The notes below the pieces were generated by a model. The model had not been told where the DNA came from. It searched no databases and was given only the letters and a program-made list of their open reading frames with translations. Below, one piece after another: positions 1 to 4,082 of a stretch of DNA of 7,069 nt. The translations under genes were made by a program, and so were the position numbers. The stretch is from NCBI GenBank assembly GCA_023250175.1, contig JAHFBD010000117.1, forward strand, positions 1-7,069. The letters are read 5' to 3'. The stretch's first letter is position 1, and each line of letters starts with the position of its first letter. The stretch comes from Candidatus Melainabacteria bacterium (GTDB taxonomy: Bacteria > Cyanobacteriota > Vampirovibrionia > 2-02-FULL-35-15).

Positions 1-1080
1 TGCTCTGAGAATAGCGTGTGGAAAATCACTTCCTTCTAAAATTCTATTGGCTACAAAATCATTTGTTCCACTCCCCTTTTCTCTAATAATAGGGAAAACT
101 GTTCTATTAAATAAACTTTCACTAACCTCGCTCCAAGTTTTAGTATCAGAGTTTAATATAGCTTTGAGTTCATCCAAACTAATTTCACTGATGGGATTCT
201 TTTTATTTACAATAACAACCAAAGCATCTAGAGCTACACGATGTTCTATAAGCTCAATCCCGTTTTCATTAGCTTTTTCTTTGTCTGAATAGGTAATTGG
301 TCTGCTTGAGTTTGCTATATTTACTTTGTCTTCTATTAAATCCTTTATTCCCTTATTAGAATCTGAAGAAATAATTGACAAATGATATTTTGGATATTCA
401 ATATTAAAGGCATTTTCCCATTTTCTGGATAGAAGAAAGATACTTGTTGAACCAGCAATCTTTATAGCATTTGAGTCTTTGTTTGATACTTGAATCTTTT
501 TGTTTTGAATCTTTTTGTTTTGATTCTTTTGAAGTCTTTCTTGTGCAAGTTCACTTGTAGTTTCAATTACTTGAGGTATTGATGGCATTCGATTAAAAAT
601 AAATTTCTGTCCAAGGAAATAAAAGAGGATAAATATTGTTAAGAAAATAGAAACAGTTATAAATCCAGCAATAAACCCAGGCTTATTTTGGTTTATTCTT
701 TCTTGCTTTTGTGTTTGTTGTTCTTTGAAAGAAGCAAGCTTTGGTTCTTGTTTTATTTCAAGGAAAGGGTTTGTTTCTATGATACCTTTTCTGATAATGC
801 TTTTTAAGTCTTCTATTCCATCTAATAATAATTTGGTTACTTTATCCTTTGGTTTTCCTGTTGCTTGTGCAATTTTTTCTGTTGATAAATTATCAAAATA
901 TCGAAGTTCTAGTACTTCTTGTTGTTCTTTTGATAAAAATGAAATTGCTTTTTTTAACTGCCCTTTTAATTTTAAAATTTCATTAACAGTATTTTTATCA
1001 AGCTTTTCATCAGGCTTAAAATTTAAAATTATTTCTAAAGCTTTTTCTTTTAATGCTTCGTGGGGTTTAAAGTCTGTCAT
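1..1080 (-). CDS. Membrane-anchored fusion of sigma-70 region-4-like HTH and PstS-like phosphate-binding domain (partial, 3' end outside window)
   Basis: 360 codons are visible and the frame is still open at the left edge. Residues about 45-97 match a sigma-70 region 4 helix-turn-helix: an FLSKEQQEVLELRYF start, then LSTEKIAQATGKPKDKV, then a helix ending DLKSII. Residues 98-134 are a charged linker, 135-157 a single hydrophobic transmembrane helix, and 165-205 a Gln/Lys/Asn-rich linker with an internal QNKKI duplication. From about 206 the protein resembles phosphate ABC-transporter binding proteins (PBP-like-2/PstS): AGSTSIF (209-215), a NKGIKDLIEDKVNIANSSRPIT block (242-263) and REKGSGTND (333-341), where R333, S337, G338 and T339 sit where the family contacts phosphate. 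The inferred topology is HTH in the cytoplasm and binding domain outside. The ATG has no clear ribosome binding site, lies 36 bases after the 62-aa gene, and is preceded by an in-frame stop, so the start may be coupled. Domain calls are confident; the regulatory role is inference. Confidence 0.85.
   Translation of the reverse strand, partial: MTDFKPHEALKEKALEIILNFKPDEKLDKNTVNEILKLKGQLKKAISFLSKEQQEVLELRYFDNLSTEKIAQATGKPKDKVTKLLLDGIEDLKSIIRKGIIETNPFLEIKQEPKLASFKEQQTQKQERINQNKPGFIAGFITVSIFLTIFILFYFLGQKFIFNRMPSIPQVIETTSELAQERLQKNQNKKIQNKKIQVSNKDSNAIKIAGSTSIFLLSRKWENAFNIEYPKYHLSIISSDSNKGIKDLIEDKVNIANSSRPITYSDKEKANENGIELIEHRVALDALVVIVNKKNPISEISLDELKAILNSDTKTWSEVSESLFNRTVFPIIREKGSGTNDFVANRILEGSDFPHAILRA
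491..520 (-). repeat. 15-bp in-frame tandem repeat in the linker of the fusion protein
   Basis: The 15-base unit TGAATCTTTTTGTTT (plus-strand reading) occurs twice without mismatch at 491-505 and 506-520, followed by a degraded third copy. It encodes the duplicated QNKKI in the extracytoplasmic linker between the membrane helix and the phosphate-binding domain. Because the unit is a multiple of three, gain or loss of copies would change linker length without breaking the frame. Confidence 0.85.
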
Positions 1081-1116
1081 CAGGTCATATTTTAACTAAT
1101 TTCTTGCTATCTAGTC

Positions 1117-1305
1117 TTATATATGCCCTAAATTATTTGTTTTAACTAACTCTTTTTCTTTAATTATTGTAATAGTTGGAATTTGATTTAGTTTATATGA
1201 TTGGCATGTTAGCTCTATTAATACAGCTAATGATTTTTGGGAGAAAAACTGCCCCCAATCTATTTCATAATAATTTTCTATTTGATTTCTGTTATATGTA
1301 GCCAT
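1117..1305 (-). CDS. Small hypothetical protein, 62 aa
   Basis: This short protein matches no family I recognise. The ATG is preceded by a good ribosome binding site (GGAG, 8 bases upstream), which is the main reason to accept it. It has no signal peptide or membrane segment. The N-terminal half is rich in Asn, Gln, Tyr and acidic residues (NQIENYYEIDWGQFF). The middle (about 23-36) could form an amphipathic helix and the Ile/Thr-rich segment ITIIKEKEL a strand. It sits 52 bases after the 90-aa gene and 36 bases before the sigma/phosphate-binding fusion, with no terminator in either gap, so the three probably form one operon. It could be a small accessory protein of the fusion regulator or of the upstream small proteins; nothing in the sequence decides this. 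Confidence 0.6.
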   Translation of the reverse strand: MATYNRNQIENYYEIDWGQFFSQKSLAVLIELTCQSYKLNQIPTITIIKEKELVKTNNLGHI

Positions 1306-1357
1306 TAGCTATCTCCGCTTTCTGGTTGATACTAGATAATTTTGTAAAAGCAATATA

Positions 1358-1630
1358 TTAACCAGGACTAATAGTTCTATTAGTGTTAGCTGATTTAATA
1401 TTAAGTGCTAAGCCAGCTAGTAAATCTTTTGCATTAGGGCTAAGAGCATTTTTTCCAAATGTCTCATTTATAAGATTTATGGCTAATTGATATGCTTCTG
1501 TTCCAGTATTAGCTCCAGTTGTAGCTCCAGTATTTATTGTATTACCAGGAGTGATTGGGCGAGCTTCTGATGGCCCATTTGTTCTTATTGGTTGTTCGCC
1601 TGCTGAGCCTACTCCACTTGTTGAAGTCAT
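1358..1630 (-). CDS. Small Ser/Thr/Gly-rich protein with helical C-terminal half, 90 aa
   Basis: No family is recognised. Residues 1-43 are low-complexity, rich in Thr, Gly, Ser, Asn and Pro with almost no hydrophobic residues, so probably disordered. Residues about 44-60 (EAYQLAINLINETFGK) and 66-80 (NAKDLLAGLALNIKS) look like two amphipathic helices. There is no cleavable signal peptide and no transmembrane helix. The ATG follows an AGAGGA site at 8 bases. It is the first gene after the terminator at 1814-1849, so it should have its own promoter in 1631-1813 and lead a probable operon with the 62-aa gene and the fusion regulator. A disordered Ser/Thr-rich N-terminus is typical of type III secreted substrates, but is also common in unrelated small proteins, so export is only a possibility. 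Confidence 0.75.
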   Translation of the reverse strand: MTSTSGVGSAGEQPIRTNGPSEARPITPGNTINTGATTGANTGTEAYQLAINLINETFGKNALSPNAKDLLAGLALNIKSANTNRTISPG

Positions 1631-1813
1631 AACTTTATCCTCTTTCTATTATTATCCTTTATTTTCCCTTGTTAACCTTAGTTTAACCATGATCAAAAAT
1701 TTATACACTTATATAAAGGTAATGGGCTGAAAAATTTGATAGTTTAAATATTAATTTTTTTTAATGTCTAAGAATCTTAATAATTAATGCAAGTTCAATA
1801 GGCTATAAAAATT
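1631..1813 (-). promoter_or_regulatory. Upstream region of the 90-aa gene; promoter expected but not pinpointed
   Basis: This AT-rich gap lies between a terminator and the next gene, so it must hold the promoter of the 90-aa gene if that gene is independently transcribed. On the minus strand a TATAAA hexamer follows TATATAAG near 1696-1711, a plausible -10 region, but no good -35 box lies 16-18 bases before it. A CATTACCTTT element upstream of it loosely recalls the CATTACTTTC in the block ahead of P2. Between this and the gene, GGTTAAAC and GGTTAAC form an imperfect direct repeat (1671-1688). Confidence 0.35.
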
Positions 1814-1849
1814 AAAAGGTCTATAAGTTTACTAACCTATAGACCTTTT
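1814..1849 (-). terminator. Rho-independent terminator after the glycine-zipper gene
   Basis: There is a perfect 12-bp stem (1814-1825 with 1838-1849; arm AAAAGGTCTATA on the plus strand) and a 12-base loop. On the minus strand the stem ends in TTTT and is followed by AATTTTT, a suitable U-rich tail. It lies 21 bases after the stop of the 153-aa gene. A second copy of the upstream arm core (TATAGACC, plus strand 1849-1856) directly adjoins it and could form an alternative pairing. Confidence 0.85.
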
Positions 1850-1870
1850 ATAGACCAATTTATATATCTA

Positions 1871-2332
1871 TTATCCACTTAAGGCTTGAAGATCGTCTTT
1901 TTTACGTTTGTTTTCATTTTGACGTAATGTGTCTATAGCACCGCCCATTTGATCATAAAATGCTATTGTAGCTGCTAGTTGTGCATGTCTTACCTTAGAA
2001 TCGTGGTTTATTTCATTTGTATCAGCTATTGCTTGTCCAAAAAGTCTTTCAGAAACAACATTTCCAAAGTACTTCCCAATAGCATTTCCAATTCCATATC
2101 CTAAAGCGATTCCAGAGGGGCCTCCTAAAGTACCGGCTGCCATTCCTAATCCAGATACCACCGACGATATTCTTTGCTTGAGTTTGCCTGCTTTTACTTG
2201 TAATTGACCACCTTGTGCTAAAGAATCCATATAATCTTGAAAATTGGCATTTAGTAAGCCTTTGTATTTATTGCTTACTGAATCATTTTCAATATACATT
2301 TCTGTTATCGTTACTGGTTCGGATATATACAT
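1871..2332 (-). CDS. Glycine-zipper protein of unknown function, 153 aa
   Basis: The family is not recognised. Residues 57-95 form a Gly/Ala-rich hydrophobic stretch with many small-residue spacings (GLGMAAGTLGG, then GIALGYGIGNAIGKYFG). This is the glycine-zipper pattern seen in membrane-inserting or helix-packing segments. It is flanked by a basic segment (VKAGKLKQR, 46-54) and by a hydrophilic C-terminal half with a likely helix at 112-150 ending in a charged NENKRKKDD run. There is no signal peptide. The ATG has an AAGGAG site 6 bases upstream. The gene starts 37 bases after the 88-aa gene and is followed by a terminator, so the two form an operon. Plausible roles are a pore-forming or translocator-like protein, a holin-like protein, or a membrane-associated assembly factor; the sequence does not choose among them. 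Confidence 0.8.
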   Translation of the reverse strand: MYISEPVTITEMYIENDSVSNKYKGLLNANFQDYMDSLAQGGQLQVKAGKLKQRISSVVSGLGMAAGTLGGPSGIALGYGIGNAIGKYFGNVVSERLFGQAIADTNEINHDSKVRHAQLAATIAFYDQMGGAIDTLRQNENKRKKDDLQALSG

Positions 2333-2369
2333 TGTTTTCTCCTTTTACAATTATCCTTTTTAAAGTTAA

Positions 2370-2636
2370 TTACTCTTTAAGTAATTCCCAAGCCTTTTTC
2401 ATACTGTTCTTTTCTTCTTTAATAACGTCAAACCAAAAAGCTTCTCTTTGTAATTGGTTTCCCATTTGTGCTCTTGATATAGCTAGCATTTGTCTTGCTG
2501 CATAAGGATCACCATGTCCTAGAATAGCTAATTGGGTTAATTGTTCAGCAAAAGTATTGTCTTGTTGTGCTTGTGCCGAACCTTCTTGAGCTGTTGCAAG
2601 TTCTGATACTGGATTGATGTAGTTTATAGTTGGCAT
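2370..2636 (-). CDS. Small helical protein, 88 aa; diverged third member of the P1/P2 family
   Basis: I chose the ATG at 2636 over the upstream ATG at 2705 because GGAGG lies 8 bases before it, whereas the longer version would read through the intergenic repeat. The protein is helical, without signal peptide or membrane segment. Residues 48-87 align without gaps to residues 64-103 of P1: RQ, L, RA, G, E, FW, D, K, K, EL and K fall at identical spacing, 15 of 40 identical by my count. Just before this, EQLTQLAIL matches EQELTEAIL of P1, with a loop three residues shorter (GHGDP region). The N-terminal 30 residues differ and are rich in Gln and Ala. It is the first gene of an operon with the glycine-zipper gene. 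The function is unknown; homology to P1 and P2 is seen directly. Confidence 0.85.
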   Translation of the reverse strand: MPTINYINPVSELATAQEGSAQAQQDNTFAEQLTQLAILGHGDPYAARQMLAISRAQMGNQLQREAFWFDVIKEEKNSMKKAWELLKE

Positions 2637-2673
2637 AATAGTTTCCTCCGATGTACCTAAAGTTTCCCAGTTA

Positions 2674-2688
2674 TTCGTTGTTAACGAA
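2674..2688. promoter_or_regulatory. Inverted repeat TTCGTT-GTT-AACGAA, candidate operator ahead of the 88-aa/153-aa operon
   Basis: A perfect 6-bp inverted repeat with a 3-bp centre lies 38 bases upstream of the 88-aa ATG, between the P1 terminator and that gene. The same site recurs at 3313-3325 with 5-bp arms inside the 72-bp repeat. Position, symmetry and conservation suggest a protein-binding site. On the minus strand a weak promoter-like TTAACT...TACTGT pair precedes it, with a short 15-base spacer. Confidence 0.4.
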
Positions 2689-2747
2689 CACAGTAATTGA
2701 CTCAAAAAATAGTTAATAGAAAGTTATGGAGATTATTAAATTTTTTT
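2676..2747 (-). repeat. 72-bp intergenic repeat, copy R1
   Basis: This segment matches 3314-3385 without gaps; I count 63 of 72 identical, and 8 of the 9 differences are transitions. It begins with the TTCGTT/AACGAA inverted repeat and ends in a T7 run next to the terminator of P1. In this copy it should carry the promoter of the 88-aa gene. Confidence 0.85.
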
Positions 2748-2755
2748 GATAAAAA

Positions 2756-2784
2756 CAAGAGGTGTGGGAAAACCACACCTCTTG
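2756..2784 (-). terminator. Rho-independent terminator of P1
   Basis: A perfect 12-bp stem (CAAGAGGTGTGG at 2756-2767 with 2773-2784) has a 5-base loop. On the minus strand it is followed by TTTTT ATC and lies 27 bases after the P1 stop codon. The stem sequence is unrelated to that of the P2 terminator, although both sit at the same place in duplicated units. Confidence 0.92.
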
Positions 2785-2811
2785 CTGCTAAGAAAGTAAA
2801 CCAACTTATGA

Positions 2812-3129
2812 CTATGCTGGTTTAAAGAGTTCTTTGGTCTTATCTTCTGCTTTCTTGTTGTTATCAACAATATCATTCCAGAAGTTTTCAGCTGTTCTTA
2901 ATTCACCTTCAAAGGCTCTTGCTGAATATAGATTTTGTCTTAGTGAGTTAGCATCGTTGTTACTGTTTGGATCTAGGATTGCTTCAGTTAATTCTTGTTC
3001 AATTTCTCTTACGGATTGTTCTGCAACTGCAATTTTGCCTCTAATTTCAGCTAATCTTGCTGTGGGGTTACCATTGCCGGTATCTCCTGTTAAACCGACT
3101 AAAACGACGGAACTTGATAGTAAAAACAT
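2812..3129 (-). CDS. P1: small helical protein, 105 aa, tandem paralogue of P2
   Basis: The family is not recognised by name. From R25 to the C-terminus, 76 of 81 residues match P2. The N-terminus (MFLLSSSVVLVGLTGDTGNGNP) is hydrophobic but has no positive charge, so it is a poor signal peptide. Residues 25-51 form a charged amphipathic helix, 52-60 a polar turn (LDPNSNNDA), and 61-103 a second long helix with RQ (64-65), FW (83-84), ND and a Lys/Glu-rich end. This helix-turn-helix hairpin of about 100 residues recalls small polymerising secretion subunits such as type III needle proteins, but the resemblance is one of shape. The AAGGAG site is 6 bases from the ATG. Its own leader and terminator point to an abundant, separately transcribed product. 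Confidence 0.88.
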   Translation of the reverse strand: MFLLSSSVVLVGLTGDTGNGNPTARLAEIRGKIAVAEQSVREIEQELTEAILDPNSNNDANSLRQNLYSARAFEGELRTAENFWNDIVDNNKKAEDKTKELFKPA

Positions 3130-3198
3130 GATTTTCTCCTTTTCCTTTTAAGTAAACACCCTTGGTTTATCTTATCAACTAACTAATACATAGCTTTT

Positions 3199-3243
3199 TG
3201 ATAATGATATTAACCCTTAAAAGGATTAAGAGAAAACAATGGA
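3199..3243 (-). promoter_or_regulatory. Conserved putative promoter block upstream of P1
   Basis: On the minus strand CATT..TTTCTCTTAAT is followed by TTAATA (3214-3209), about 80 bases before the P1 ATG. The same order occurs ahead of P2, with spacing differing by one base. TTAATA is a plausible -10 hexamer but no standard -35 is seen; the conserved TTTCTCTTAAT may serve as an alternative element or an activator site. Confidence 0.4.
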
Positions 3244-3312
3244 AATATAAATTTCTTAATTAACTTTTTTTAATAGAAAAAAAAGATTTTTTTATAATAT
3301 ATTTTTTATCTC

Positions 3313-3385
3313 TCGTTGTTAACGAACATAGTAATTAAATCAAAAGATAGTTAATGGAAGATTATGAAGATTGTTAAATTTTTTT
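3313..3385 (-). repeat. 72-bp intergenic repeat, copy R2, with inverted repeat
   Basis: The second copy of the R repeat (core 3314-3385) lies immediately downstream of the P2 terminator and 184 bases upstream of the P1 start. It contains TCGTT-GTT-AACGA (3313-3325). Because it is far from the P1 start, it is probably a by-product of tandem duplication, or a promoter copy that now makes a longer P1 leader. Confidence 0.8.
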
Positions 3386-3421
3386 CTCTTTTTTGTTTTT
3401 ATAATACTTGTGACAAAAATA

Positions 3422-3457
3422 AAAACTGCACACAGGCAATAACCTGTGTGCAGTTTT
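3422..3457 (-). terminator. Rho-independent terminator of P2
   Basis: A perfect 15-bp stem (AAAACTGCACACAGG at 3422-3436 with 3443-3457) has a 6-base loop. On the minus strand it runs into TTTTTATTTTTG and lies 25 bases after the P2 stop codon. It is one of the strongest terminators in the window. Confidence 0.93.
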
Positions 3458-3482
3458 GTTTTTGTGATGAACCGAATTATGA

Positions 3483-3797
3483 CTATGCTGGCTTGAAGAG
3501 TTCTTTTGTTTTGTCTTCTGCTTTTTTGTTGTTATCAACAATATCATTCCAGAAGTTTTCAGCTGTTCTTAATTCACCTTCATAAGCTCTTGCTGAATAT
3601 AGTGCTTGTCTGAGAAGGTTTGCATCATTATTGCTGTTTGGATCTAATATTGCTTCGGTTAACTCTTGTTCAATTTCTCTTACAGTTCTTTCTGCAACTG
3701 CTATTTTTCCTCTGATTTCAGCTAACCTTTGTGATGGATTAACACTTCCTGTGTCTCCTGATAATGGAACTGGCGATATGCTAATTAATATAAACAT
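3483..3797 (-). CDS. P2: small helical protein, 104 aa, tandem paralogue of P1
   Basis: The architecture is the same as P1: a short hydrophobic N-terminus (MFILISISPVPLSGDTG), a charged helix at 24-50, a polar LDPNSNNDA turn, and a long second helix with RQ (63-64), FW (82-83) and a KELFKPA end. Only five substitutions separate it from P1 after residue 24 (RT for QS, L for S, A for N, Y for F), all in helices, while the first 23 residues are much more diverged. A textbook AAGGAGG lies 7 bases before the ATG, the best ribosome binding site in the window. Own leader, own conserved upstream block and own 15-bp-stem terminator indicate a highly expressed single-gene unit. Function unknown; a structural or secreted subunit is a reasonable guess. 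Confidence 0.88.
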   Translation of the reverse strand: MFILISISPVPLSGDTGSVNPSQRLAEIRGKIAVAERTVREIEQELTEAILDPNSNNDANLLRQALYSARAYEGELRTAENFWNDIVDNNKKAEDKTKELFKPA

Positions 3798-3819
3798 GAT
3801 TTCTCCTCCTTGTTTTTTT

Positions 3820-3835
3820 TGTAGCTTTTGCTACA
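3820..3835 (-). other. Small hairpin just upstream of the P2 ribosome binding site
   Basis: TGTAGC and GCTACA pair as a 6-bp stem with a TTTT loop (AAAA in the minus-strand RNA), ending 8 A residues before the AAGGAGG of P2. It could keep the ribosome binding site open or stabilise the 5' end of the message. P1 has no equivalent, so it is not conserved between the paralogues. Confidence 0.4.
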
Positions 3836-3869
3836 TTTTCAAAAACCTTTTTCTCAACGGCATTTGATG

Positions 3870-3912
3870 TTGGTATTAAACATACAAATAATTAAGAGAA
3901 AGTAATGAAAGC
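3870..3912 (-). promoter_or_regulatory. Conserved putative promoter block upstream of P2
   Basis: On the minus strand CATTACTTTCTCTTAAT is followed by TTAATA (3879-3874), 77 bases before the P2 ATG. It parallels the block ahead of P1. The shared elements survive in an otherwise much-diverged leader, which supports a functional site. Confidence 0.4.
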
Positions 3913-3941
3913 CATTTCTAAATATTAATTTTTTTTGTTCC

Positions 3942-4003
3942 TTATAAAACTTGAAAAAATAATATTCAGATACTTAAATTATCGACATCTGTAAGTTTTA
4001 TAA
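3942..4003. repeat. Long-spaced inverted repeat between ribF and P2
   Basis: Eleven bases TTATAAAACTT (3942-3952) are perfectly complementary to 3993-4003, and the 40-base interior holds a nested CAGAT/ATCTG pair (3967-3971 and 3987-3991). It lacks a T-run in the right place to be the ribF terminator on the minus strand. It may be a structured RNA or protein-binding element, or chance in AT-rich DNA. Confidence 0.3.
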
Positions 4004-4082
4004 AATAGGGATAACTCTATAGCTTTTTTTATCGAGGCGAATTGTTTAAATTTAGATTAGTGAAAGGTTAATTAAGGACTTG

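Larger units (their letters stand above)
3130..3421 (-). promoter_or_regulatory. P1 leader and promoter region with AT-rich upstream tract
   Basis: The gap between P1 and P2 contains, in minus-strand order, the P2 terminator (3457-3422), the 72-bp repeat R2 (3385-3314), a tract of only about 11% G+C (3312-3241) with several A- and T-runs, a block shared with the region ahead of P2 (3243-3199), and an untranslated leader ending in AAGGAGAAAATC before the ATG. No open reading frame here looks real. Confidence 0.5.

Noticed and set aside
47..1099. Plus-strand open frames at 47-292 and 725-1099
   Set aside because: They lie antisense to the fusion gene, whose translation shows clear domain motifs; their products look like reverse-strand translations and have no ribosome binding sites.
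1671..1688. GTTAACC / GTTTAACC direct repeat ahead of the 90-aa gene as an operator
   Set aside because: The repeat is short and imperfect, in AT-rich DNA, and shows no second instance upstream of other genes here.
2215..2505. Plus-strand open frame of 96 codons
   Set aside because: Antisense to both the 153-aa and 88-aa genes and spans their gap; no start signal and a hydrophobic composition typical of reverse-strand AT-rich translation.
2637..2705. N-terminal extension of the 88-aa gene to the ATG at 2705 (111 aa)
   Set aside because: The extension reads through the intergenic repeat R1 and its inverted repeat; the inner ATG has a strong GGAGG at the right distance.
2812..3797. P1/P2 as WXG100 (ESX) secretion substrates
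   Set aside because: Length fits, but there is no W-x-G in the turn between the helices; the only Trp is in the second helix as FW.
2834..3867. Plus-strand open frames at 2834-3151, 3364-3585 and 3631-3867 with similar products
   Set aside because: Their mutual similarity comes only from being antisense to the P1 and P2 paralogues; the middle one also crosses the P2 terminator.
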